The notes under the pieces were generated by a model. That model was given only the letters and a program-made list of their open reading frames with translations. It was not told the origin of the DNA and did not search any database. Shown piece by piece: positions 34,941 through 42,688 of a DNA stretch of 64,000 nucleotides. The stretch spans positions 960,001 through 1,024,000 of the forward strand of contig OY282434.1 in the NCBI GenBank assembly GCA_958296095.1, written 5' to 3'. The DNA comes from an uncultured Oligoflexales bacterium. Lineage in GTDB: Bacteria > Bdellovibrionota_B > Oligoflexia > Oligoflexales > JAPPIL01. Both the position numbers and the translations under genes were made by a program. How positions within the stretch are numbered: the first letter of the stretch is position 1; each line of letters opens with the position of its first letter.

Positions 34941-36089
34941 TCAACCGAGTAGCTGGTCGTTCCAGAGAGCTGTGAGAAAGCTTTGCCAGTGCACGAGTTG
35001 GAAAATCTCATGTTGTTGCTCGCTACGATCTTGGCTGACGAGGTAGAATTTCTTGAAGATGCCTTCTTCGGCTAGCAGGCGGAGTCCCTTGAGGTATCGC
35101 GGTGAGACGGAGGTCGAGGCTTTGACTTCTATAGCAAGTTCTTCACCGATCAAAAAATCCACTTCATGTCCTTGCCGCGAACGCCAGAAGGTGAGTTCTG
35201 TAAGGTTTTTGCTGCGATAAGAGAGATAGGCACGCAGTTCCATCCAGATGAAATGTTCAAAGCTCTTGCCGTAGAGATTTGAACGACGTTCGATTTTCTC
35301 AATGCCAGCCAGAACACGAGCTACCCCCGTGTCGAAAAAATAAAATTTGGCGGTGGCAATGGCTTTTCTGCGCCGCGCAGCTCGCCATGGTTGCAGTACT
35401 GCCCCCAACATGGTGTCGGCTAGAATTTGGACGTAGTTCCTGACGTTCTTGACTGCCACGTGACAGTCATTGGCCATGTTAGTGAAGTTCAGCAGTTCAC
35501 CATTAGCCAGTGCCATCGTTTGCAGGAAACGAGTAAAGGGCGGTAAATTTCTAATCCAACCCTCTGCTTGCACCTCCTCTCGCATGTAGGTAACCACATA
35601 ATCAGCAAGCTCGTTTTGTGGCTGCTGGCTCAGGTATACCGACGGCAGACCACCGCAGTGCAGATAACGTTCAAGGTCGAAATGGGGAATTTCTCCACTC
35701 GTCAAAGGCAACAGATGCACGGTGCGAGCTCTGCCACCCAGAAAATTTGCTCCACCTCGGCGTAGCTTGCGCACACTGCTACCCGTCAGCAGAAAACGAA
35801 TGCCGTGGCTAGTGATCATTTTTTGCACACTATTGAGCAGGGATGGCAGACGCTGGATCTCATCAACAACGACGATCTGCTTGCCACTACGCCTAACCAC
35901 CCGTTCAAGCCAGCGCGGATCGGTCGAAGCGCGCAAAAACGTCTCCGCATCGAGCAGGTCGATGACTGCTGCCACATCCGCCAGTTGCTGAGCGATGAGT
36001 GTGGATTTGCCCGTTTGACGAGCACCGAAGAGAAAATGTGACTTGCTCGCCAACAAACGAGACAGGTCGAGATGACGGGCTAGCAGCAT
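34941..36089 (-). CDS. AAA ATPase with DUF4143 C-terminal domain
   Basis: 382 residues. AAA_14 domain: Walker A GARQTGKST (22-30), Walker B IVVVDEIQ (72-79), and a sensor segment FLLTGSSVRKL. The C-terminal DUF4143 part has FWRSRQGHEVDFLIG...AIEVKAS, a nuclease-like D-x-E-x-K arrangement. Members are common, mobile, often single genes of uncertain role; DNA-related or defence functions have been proposed. Its 3' end touches a repeat block and its 5' side carries a large palindrome, likely its operator. Confidence 0.88.
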   Translation of the reverse strand: MLLARHLDLSRLLASKSHFLFGARQTGKSTLIAQQLADVAAVIDLLDAETFLRASTDPRWLERVVRRSGKQIVVVDEIQRLPSLLNSVQKMITSHGIRFLLTGSSVRKLRRGGANFLGGRARTVHLLPLTSGEIPHFDLERYLHCGGLPSVYLSQQPQNELADYVVTYMREEVQAEGWIRNLPPFTRFLQTMALANGELLNFTNMANDCHVAVKNVRNYVQILADTMLGAVLQPWRAARRRKAIATAKFYFFDTGVARVLAGIEKIERRSNLYGKSFEHFIWMELRAYLSYRSKNLTELTFWRSRQGHEVDFLIGEELAIEVKASTSVSPRYLKGLRLLAEEGIFKKFYLVSQDRSEQQHEIFQLVHWQSFLTALWNDQLLG

Positions 36090-36140
36090 AAGATACTCGC
36101 TGGATACACAACCATAATTCTAACGCAATTTTCTGAAAAA

Positions 36141-36191
36141 TCATACCCCATAGGGTATAAATTTTACGTAAAATCATACCCTATGGGGTAC
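36141..36191. promoter_or_regulatory. Long palindrome upstream of the DUF4143 ATPase
   Basis: ATACCCCATAGGGTAT (36143-36158) and ATACCCTATGGGGTAC (36176-36191) are reverse complements of each other at 15 of 16 positions, and each is itself nearly palindromic. They flank a central TTTTACGTAAAA. The whole spans about 50 bp and lies about 50 bp before the ATPase ATG, in the intergenic space shared with the plus-strand lipoprotein gene. It looks like a double operator or a small palindromic mobile element. Confidence 0.7.
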
Positions 36192-36199
36192 AAATTGAT

Positions 36200-36285
36200 G
36201 ACGGGCAGAGGGGCTTGGGGGCAAGCCTGAATGCGATAACGAGAGGTCTGAGGGCAAGCAGCGAGCGATATAGAAAGCCGTAAAA
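36200..36285. repeat. Isolated fragment of the mosaic repeat
   Basis: About 80 bp of spacer sequence (GGGGCTTGGGGGCAAGCCTGA...; GCGATAACGAGAGGTCTGAG; AGCAGCGAGCGATATAGAAAGCCG) without the inverted-repeat element. The bases from 36286 to 36400 are A+T-rich and hold the presumed promoter and the GGAGG site of the next gene. Confidence 0.75.
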
Positions 36286-36403
36286 AATAATTGCCAGAAA
36301 ATACAACTACTTATCTATATATAGCAAAATAGGACTAAGCAAAAAAAAAACGGGACGATGCGTCAGATGAAATTGTATTTTTTTAGCAAATGGAGGTGCA
36401 GTG

Positions 36404-37453
36404 ATGAAAGTTCTAGGAAAAAATTTACCGAGGTTAATGGTGTTGGTCGCGGGCGTATGTCTTTTGGCAAGTGCTTGCAAGATTCAGAGTCCAGACAGTG
36501 AGCAGAAGTGGGGCAAGGCTCTACGGAAAGCAACGAAAGCTACAGATGTTAGCGATGAGGTGGCAGGGATAATGGCAAAGAGTAAAGGTGACCTGTTGGC
36601 AATGGGAGAGAGTGATCTCGATCGCTTGACCATCTTGTTTACAGTTAATCGTGTCGCGACCACGACTGCTATTGTGAAATCGTTAGTCGAGCAGATCAAC
36701 AAAACGGACGAGCTGGTCAAAACTTTCAAGCAAGCATCTGCAAAGATGTCAATGGTAGATGGGATAGGGCGTAAGGTGTATGATGATCTCTCCAATGCTT
36801 TAGATGAACTAGAAATGAAGCTTGTAAATAACCAAATTCTGGCGGATTCTTTAGCAATAGGTGATCCCTACGTCTACAAAGACGTGACTAGCGGTATCTC
36901 CGGTCAGCTTGGCACAAAACAACTGGTGGAATGGAGAAAATCTTTAGAAGATACCACTAGGTTTAGTCCAGTACTGAAGGAAGTAGGCATGAAAGACTTT
37001 AAAGAAATAACAATGAAAAACCGTTTGATATTTTCGCATGTGTACAATCGTATTAGTGAATTAGAAAAGGCGAAAAAAAGTATCGATAGTATTCCATATA
37101 ATAAAAAGGCTGTTGCACTAACATTGGCAGATGTAAATAGCGGGCCTGACTTGCTTCGCCTGGAGAAAAAATTTGATGAACTAGGTCTAGGCAGCTATGA
37201 TGGAGCCTTTCCCCGTGACGTTACTGAAGCTACCATTGTTCAGCTTAATGAACTGTCTACTTTTGCTAGATTTGAAAGAGCATCTAATTTTAGTCTTAAA
37301 AATTATGATATTATTGTTAGGCGTAAAAAAGAAGGTTTTTACAAATCAACGGACTCTGCTGATATAATTATGTCACGCGAAGCTTACGAAGATAATGATA
37401 ACATAAAGTTTCTTGAAGAAATGATGGCCACTTTTCTGGCAAAAGTACAATGA
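36404..37453 (+). CDS. Lipoprotein of unknown function
   Basis: 349 residues from ATG 36404 (GTG 36401 adjoins it); GGAGG lies 9 nt upstream. Signal peptide ends VCLLASAC, lipobox ASAC. The mature protein is mainly alpha-helical and charged (SDLDRLTILFTVNRVATTT; SNALDELEMKLVNNQIL) without further membrane helices. Base composition is visibly more A+T-rich than the housekeeping genes of the window, possibly foreign. The TGA overlaps the ATG of the next gene (ATGA), so both are made together. No family recognised. Confidence 0.75.
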   Translation: MKVLGKNLPRLMVLVAGVCLLASACKIQSPDSEQKWGKALRKATKATDVSDEVAGIMAKSKGDLLAMGESDLDRLTILFTVNRVATTTAIVKSLVEQINKTDELVKTFKQASAKMSMVDGIGRKVYDDLSNALDELEMKLVNNQILADSLAIGDPYVYKDVTSGISGQLGTKQLVEWRKSLEDTTRFSPVLKEVGMKDFKEITMKNRLIFSHVYNRISELEKAKKSIDSIPYNKKAVALTLADVNSGPDLLRLEKKFDELGLGSYDGAFPRDVTEATIVQLNELSTFARFERASNFSLKNYDIIVRRKKEGFYKSTDSADIIMSREAYEDNDNIKFLEEMMATFLAKVQ

Positions 37454-39444
37454 ACCTCAAAACAACGATACTCATATTTCTCTGCATTGCCTGCAAACAA
37501 CATACTGGGGAGGTGGCAACGAAGAAGTTGCCCCTCTCGTATGGAAAGCTCAATGGCGAAGCACAGCTACTTTTTGATTCAGATGGTGACTTCTTTCTGT
37601 TTAAAAACGCTCAGGAATTAATCGAGCTTGAAAAAAAACTTGCTGATAATTTACTAGATCCAGCAACAGTATTTACCAAAAAACAACGCTTGCATCTCTC
37701 AAAAATTCACCACAAGCTCCGCAGTTTTTTAATTTACGCAGTGCACAGTAAATGTTTTATGCCTCCGTTTAACAAGTTCCCAAGAACGGATAGCAAGCAT
37801 AGATATGAGAAACGTTGGCAAGATCGTTATGATTACCACTACTATCGGCGAGGAAACGATGAGAGAGGAAACGCTGAGCAACGTAAATATCCGTATAGTT
37901 ACAATTTACGGATAGCTGGTGATTGGCTTTGTGCGATATTTCTTCGCAAGCTCAAGGAATTAACCCCTGCGCAAATCGATCTTAGTCAAACAAATACCGA
38001 AAGTTTTCACCGAGTTATGGATAATAAGGGCTTAGCTAAGGCAGCAACCGATGCTGAGATGGAGATCAAGGTGCAAAAATTTTTTCGGGAAACCTTAGCT
38101 AGGCAAATTATTACCAACACCGAAGCGACTATGGCAAGAGCTGAGCTGTTATTCCCGTTCCACAAGCAAGACTATGTTGCCGACTGCCAGGCTCGCCGAG
38201 ATCACTATACAATAGACAAAGGCGGTGCTAAAAATTATCGTTATGGCGAGACCGTGCGAAAAAAAATAAATTGCCAAGCACTACAACAACTACCATCGGT
38301 AACGCCAGGAGAGACCACGTTTGCTGACTTAGCGACTCTGACAGCTGAAGTTAACAGTGTTATCAGTGCATTAAATATAGATCGACAGGCTCTTGATAAG
38401 ATGATGAAAGAGACGTATCCTGTTGAAGAAGTGATTGGCGTTATGCCAGGCGGCAACATCACTAGAGAAAAACAGATGCCGAAGCACACAGTGAAGAAAC
38501 CGTTTATCCTGCCGTTTTTAAAACTCACCAACGAGGCCAACCTCGAAGATAACGATATTATCGGGTTATATGAAAGTTACCGCGAGCATCTGACCAAAGC
38601 CACAAAGCGCGGGATTATGCCACTTATCTTTGCCTCTGCTATGCAAAAAAACATTGGCAGTTTGCACTTGAATCATGTCGGGCAATTTTTTGGTTTTGGC
38701 AAAGTTACCTATAAACCCTTGCAGACCGCTGAGACAGAGACCGTCAGCAGTGCGCTTAGCAAACTTGGACGGGAGTTGATCGACAGTTGGGTTGAATTGC
38801 AAGCGCTAAGAGCAAGCAGCGCGCCTGTAGAAGAGAGAAAGATTTATGGCACACTGCTCAGCCATGAAATCGCCACCGCACAAGTCATATTGCAAAACCC
38901 TATGCATAGTGTGCCGATCACGCACTTGGTCAAGAAATTTCAACACGACCCGATATTGCCTAAGTGGTTGCGAACCTTCAAGAACGTTGCTTTAGCTGCC
39001 GATCTCGCCTTTATTCCCATCGCCATACTCGGTGGGTTCATGACAGGTGGGGTTGGTGTTGTGCCGATCTTGTTGATGGCTAATGCGGTGAATTTCTTGT
39101 GGGTTGGTGTCGCCAGTTCCGAAGCGCTGATCGTCCGCAATCGTTACCGTTTAATCGAACGAGGCCTGCTTACGGGTAACAGCGAAGAAGTTGCCCGCGG
39201 CTTGGTGGTCTTGCAGGAATTGCGCGAGAAAATCAGAAACGCCTATGTGTCGGGTGCTGTCGGTGGTGGACTGACTGTTGCCAATCTCGGCGCAATCGCT
39301 AGGGGTATCGATGGTGCAGGCACGATAGTCGTCGATGTTACCGCGGCTTTCACGGCAGATATTGAAACCCTTGTGCCAGGTGATGACACGCGTAGCGATA
39401 GCGATGTCAACCAGCAATATCCAAGAAAAAAAGTAGGGGATTGA
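37450..39444 (+). CDS. Large lipoprotein with C-terminal membrane helices
   Basis: 664 residues. Short signal MNLKTTILIFLCIAC with Cys at 15 (the -3 residue is an atypical Cys). The N-terminal 300 residues are A+T-rich and basic (RYEKRWQDRYDYHYYRRGND), with scattered Cys. Around residues 515-560 two hydrophobic helices (LAADLAFIPIAILGGFM; GVVPILLMANAVNFLWVG) are followed by a helical tail ending in QQYPRKKVGD. The last 38 bp are repeated at 42455. Translationally coupled to the upstream lipoprotein. Function unknown. Confidence 0.72.
   Translation: MNLKTTILIFLCIACKQHTGEVATKKLPLSYGKLNGEAQLLFDSDGDFFLFKNAQELIELEKKLADNLLDPATVFTKKQRLHLSKIHHKLRSFLIYAVHSKCFMPPFNKFPRTDSKHRYEKRWQDRYDYHYYRRGNDERGNAEQRKYPYSYNLRIAGDWLCAIFLRKLKELTPAQIDLSQTNTESFHRVMDNKGLAKAATDAEMEIKVQKFFRETLARQIITNTEATMARAELLFPFHKQDYVADCQARRDHYTIDKGGAKNYRYGETVRKKINCQALQQLPSVTPGETTFADLATLTAEVNSVISALNIDRQALDKMMKETYPVEEVIGVMPGGNITREKQMPKHTVKKPFILPFLKLTNEANLEDNDIIGLYESYREHLTKATKRGIMPLIFASAMQKNIGSLHLNHVGQFFGFGKVTYKPLQTAETETVSSALSKLGRELIDSWVELQALRASSAPVEERKIYGTLLSHEIATAQVILQNPMHSVPITHLVKKFQHDPILPKWLRTFKNVALAADLAFIPIAILGGFMTGGVGVVPILLMANAVNFLWVGVASSEALIVRNRYRLIERGLLTGNSEEVARGLVVLQELREKIRNAYVSGAVGGGLTVANLGAIARGIDGAGTIVVDVTAAFTADIETLVPGDDTRSDSDVNQQYPRKKVGD
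39407..39444 (+). repeat. 38-bp direct repeat, copy 1 (gene 3' end)
   Basis: TCAACCAGCAATATCCAAGA followed by an A-run and GTAGGGGATTGA; identical to 42455-42492. Here it encodes the last codons and stop of the 664-residue lipoprotein. Confidence 0.95.
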
Positions 39445-39449
39445 GCTGG

Positions 39450-39990
39450 TCGCGGTCAGCTGTGTGGAGCTAGCCAATACTTAGCCCGTTCCCCCGTTAT
39501 CTTGGCACGTGCATCCGTTGTCTTGGCACAGGCCTCCGTTGTCTTGGCACAAACCTCCGTTGTCTTGGCACAGGCCTCCGTTGTCTTGGCACGGCGCAGA
39601 CCTGGAGCTAGCAAGCGGCAAGGAAGCCGCGTGCAACTCTCCCCTGAGATAGGTGCAAGCACATGCCCTATGCAAAAAAATAATCTGGTTGCAGTATTGG
39701 CAATATCTGCGGTCGTTTTCGCACGGTCTCTCCCTGCCGTTCATGGAGCTCTTGGTAGGCAAGTCTCAACGCAATAACGAGAGGTCTGAGGGCAAGCGGG
39801 AGAGGGGCTAGTAGGCAAGCTTGAACGCAATAACGAGTGGCCTGAGCGCAAGCAGCGAACTAGAAAGCGAGCGTTATAAAGAGCCGCGTAGCGAGCGATA
39901 CAAAAAGTCGTGCGCAGCGCAGCGAGCGAGAAAGCGGCAAAAAAGCCTCGTAGACGAGCGATACAAAAAGCAGCGCGTAGCCATCCTCTT
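39450..39990. repeat. Mosaic repeat block 5 with 21-bp tandem array
   Basis: No gene. 39495-39590 holds five copies of CCGTTGTCTTGGCAC spaced by six variable bases (period 21 bp). A right-end-complete element follows at about 39630-39757; its left inverted repeat is replaced by AAGCCGCGTGCAACTCTCCCC. AGCGAGC modules fill 39855-39980. The A+T-rich promoter region of the next lipoprotein operon follows. Confidence 0.88.
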
Positions 39991-40085
39991 CATTATAATG
40001 TTGTGATGCAAATTTTCTAAAAATCAGTAACTAGCTGATATTGCTGTTATTAGTAAAAAATCCTTAAAATAGGTAAATAATATGC

Positions 40086-40114
40086 TTGACATAGCTTGCT
40101 TTAGTTTGTAATAT
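40086..40114 (+). promoter_or_regulatory. Strong sigma70 promoter
   Basis: TTGACA (40086-40091), exactly 17 bp, TAATAT (40109-40114). It is 30 bp before the GTG of the lipoprotein pair and inside an A+T-rich stretch, so it is the likely start of that two-gene transcript. Confidence 0.75.
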
Positions 40115-40144
40115 CTTCTTTTTTAAAGAAATACTGGTGTTTTT

Positions 40145-41446
40145 GTGTATTTTGATAAAAAATTTATTTTAACGATCCTAGTGCTCATTTCTTCTTGTCG
40201 CGAAGAAACACCGAATAGTAGGGTGCAGAGTTTTCACAGCCAACAAAATGGCAAGCATACATACCTGTTGACCCACTACGATATTATAGAGGCAGGTGAT
40301 AGCGAGCCGATGCTAAAGAATCCTTTCGGGCAAGACCTTGAGTTGACGGCTGAGCAACTGACAATTTTGCGCGACAGTTTTCAGCAGGTCGGGCAATGCG
40401 TCTATCAGGTGTCTGCCGATGTCGCACTCAACACTGCCGATCCTAGTGTATTCAAGCAGATGCTTGCCGATGCCAAGCCGTTGTCGAAAGAGCAACACTA
40501 TATGCCACTCACGCAGGTTCTCCAGCAGATGCAGGGTATGCGCGAACTCTACGGTTATCGCATGCCTTGGTATTACGACTATCTCGCGATGGGACTGGGT
40601 TTTATTGTCTTGAACGGCATCTTTGACATCGCCACCCACAATGCCCAAGGCGAATTGATCGACATCGCCAGCAAGTATATGGCAAGCGATGTTTATCAAA
40701 AGCGCGGACTCACCCAATATGATCAACCCGCGACTGGCAGAATCCATGAGGTGGTAATCGATATGAACGAAGACCTAGAGAGACAGAGGCAAGATATAGA
40801 AGATCTAGAAGACCTAGCTAAGGATACCCGCAAGGGACATCCATCTGCAGACGGGTCCGTCGAGTTTGTCGAACAAGCAATCCGTGATGCTGACAAGTTA
40901 GCAGACCGCGTGGATGACTTACTTCTCAATACGGCAAAGAGCGAACACAAAGCCGAAGAGTTGTTCGGCAGGTTTCTCTATGCTGGTCACGAGATAAAGA
41001 TTTTTGGCAAAACGATCAACCCATTCTGGGCCTTGAAAGAGGGTATGGGCAAGAAGCTGGTGCCGTTGGTAAAAAAATACTGTTTTGCCGCCGTTGCCCT
41101 TAAACTTTGTTTGCCGATCATCATCATCGGTGCAGGCGGAATAATTGGCGCGACTATACCGTTCAGCAGTCTGTTTACCGGCAAGATGAATTCCATTATT
41201 CACCGTCGACAAGAGCAACAGACTCTCGACGATCTCGTCGGTGATTGGGATGTCATGCGCACCTTTACCCACGTCAAACCAGAGGTCATGTCAAAATTAC
41301 AAAAAAAATTACGTGATCCAAAAGATAACCTGCTCAGCAAGGTGACAGCTACGTTCACCGGTCGCGCCCAAGATAGAAAGGCATGTCCACCAGCAAAATC
41401 GCTCAGCGATCACTATATCGACCCTGTTAGCGGGAGGTTTCGTTAG
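40145..41446 (+). CDS. Lipoprotein with membrane helices, first of a tandem paralogous pair
   Basis: 433 residues from GTG 40145; no clear ribosome site is visible. Signal FILTILVLISSC, lipobox ISSC. Then VQSFHSQQNGKHTYLLTHYD and GQCVYQVSADV, a hydrophobic segment DYLAMGLGFIVLNGIF, a coiled-coil stretch (MNEDLERQRQDIEDLEDLA) and another helix (LKLCLPIIIIGAGGIIGATI). It ends in a charged tail with one Cys. The next gene repeats the order lipobox, YLL-strand, GQC, membrane helix, helical middle, membrane helix, R-x-EQQ-x-L-x-DL. Unknown function. Confidence 0.75.
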   Translation: MYFDKKFILTILVLISSCREETPNSRVQSFHSQQNGKHTYLLTHYDIIEAGDSEPMLKNPFGQDLELTAEQLTILRDSFQQVGQCVYQVSADVALNTADPSVFKQMLADAKPLSKEQHYMPLTQVLQQMQGMRELYGYRMPWYYDYLAMGLGFIVLNGIFDIATHNAQGELIDIASKYMASDVYQKRGLTQYDQPATGRIHEVVIDMNEDLERQRQDIEDLEDLAKDTRKGHPSADGSVEFVEQAIRDADKLADRVDDLLLNTAKSEHKAEELFGRFLYAGHEIKIFGKTINPFWALKEGMGKKLVPLVKKYCFAAVALKLCLPIIIIGAGGIIGATIPFSSLFTGKMNSIIHRRQEQQTLDDLVGDWDVMRTFTHVKPEVMSKLQKKLRDPKDNLLSKVTATFTGRAQDRKACPPAKSLSDHYIDPVSGRFR

Positions 41447-42415
41447 ATGTTTGTTAGGTTAATAGTTATTCTCATACTGTTATCTGCTTGTGGCTCACCA
41501 TCGGCAAAGGTGAAATCATATCAGGCGCGCATTGCCAACGACTACGTTTATCTCTTGTCACATACCGCGCACATCGCGGACACGGGCAGTGATAATACCG
41601 ACATCGATTTCGCTAGTCATGGGCAATGTTTTTACAAAGTTGTCTCGCCGCGCAAGCTCCGTTTACATCGGCAAGACGATCTGCAAACAGCATTGGCCAG
41701 CGCAGAAAAGGTCACCGAAAATTTTCTCCCCTTGTCACAAGTCAAAAAGACCATCGTCAAAGACCGTACCTTGCAAGAGCTATACGCCTCCGAACGGCAT
41801 TGGCTATTTCCCACGGTCGGGACCTTCGCGGCCCTCATGTTGATCGTCCCGATCGATTCGTTTTTGCATCGCGGCAACGAGGTGGTCGTCGAAAATTCTC
41901 AACGCCATATCGTCGACAAGTTTGCCAAGGGGAATAATAAATCGTTGCGCCGTCAGATTTACGAAGTTTTACATCTCACGGCAAAGGTCGAACACGAGAC
42001 CGACGAACTTGTCCGCCAAGCCGCGACCATGGGGGGAAGCAAAAATCCCTTGAAGCGTATCAACCACTGGCTCATCGACTCGAAGTTATCGCAAGGTATC
42101 GCTAATTTGTGGAGTAGAAAATGTATCGGCAAACGAGCCGCAGTATGTCTCGTCGCTTATCTCATAGGTTTCAACTCGCTGTTCGTCGTTGGCGTGCCAG
42201 TTATTGCGGATCGTGTTGCCAACGGCTCGGCACGGATCATCAACCGCAAAGCAGAACAGCAGGTTTTGCATGATCTCTTGACCAACCAGCACACTTTGCA
42301 AAACGCTCAGGCCACCAGCGATAAGGTAATGAAAACTTTTTTAAAAAAGCTAGAAAAAATAGACAGCTCGGCCCCGCCTTGTCCAGAAGCTTCGGCTTTA
42401 CCACTGAGCAAGTGA
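41447..42415 (+). CDS. Lipoprotein with membrane helices, second of a tandem paralogous pair
   Basis: 322 residues; its ATG follows the previous TAG with no gap. Signal MFVRLIVILILLSAC, lipobox LSAC. Shared with the upstream gene: VKSYQARIANDYVYLLSH, GQCFYKV, PLSQVKK, a hydrophobic segment (FPTVGTFAALMLIVPI), a second helix (AAVCLVAYLIGFNSLFVVG) and RKAEQQVLHDLL. Lacks the coiled-coil insertion of its neighbour. A duplicated pair of envelope proteins, probably acting together. No family recognised. Confidence 0.75.
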   Translation: MFVRLIVILILLSACGSPSAKVKSYQARIANDYVYLLSHTAHIADTGSDNTDIDFASHGQCFYKVVSPRKLRLHRQDDLQTALASAEKVTENFLPLSQVKKTIVKDRTLQELYASERHWLFPTVGTFAALMLIVPIDSFLHRGNEVVVENSQRHIVDKFAKGNNKSLRRQIYEVLHLTAKVEHETDELVRQAATMGGSKNPLKRINHWLIDSKLSQGIANLWSRKCIGKRAAVCLVAYLIGFNSLFVVGVPVIADRVANGSARIINRKAEQQVLHDLLTNQHTLQNAQATSDKVMKTFLKKLEKIDSSAPPCPEASALPLSK

Positions 42416-42454
42416 TTACCTGATGATGCGGCGGAGATAAGCATCGAGGGAAAC

Positions 42455-42492
42455 TCAACCAGCAATATCCAAGAAAAAAAGTAGGGGATTGA
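42455..42492 (+). repeat. 38-bp direct repeat, copy 2
   Basis: Identical to 39407-39444 but outside any gene. It marks a breakpoint between the lipoprotein pair and the frame remnant at 42485. Confidence 0.95.
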
Positions 42493-42688
42493 ATTAGGGT
42501 TTGACGATACTCGCCACGCAAGTAATGTCTTTACGGTAGAGCAAAGGCAACCTCAAGGACAGCTGCGTCGGCACGCGAGGGTGGAGATTGTTGTTGCCAA
42601 AGGCAAGATACTTTACGATAATTGGGAGACTGCCGAACGTCAGCAAGTTGAACAAGATATCAAGCAGGAGTTGAAGTATGTATCATGA
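42485..42688 (+). pseudogene. Protein-like frame remnant before the aroB-like gene
   Basis: A 67-codon frame without a canonical N-terminal start runs from a TAG inside the 38-bp repeat to TGA 42688, overlapping the next ATG. It reads GIELGFDDTRHASNVFTVEQ, then RRHARVEIVVAKGKILYDNW, ending ELKYVS. Codons look coding. It is probably the 3' end of a lost gene joined here through the 38-bp repeat; a short real protein from GTG near 42582 cannot be excluded. Confidence 0.35.

Noticed and set aside
39495..39595. Regular 15-bp repeats with 6-bp spacers as a CRISPR array
   Set aside because: Spacers are only 6 bp and partly identical; no cas genes and no leader. It is a short tandem repeat of the intergenic module.
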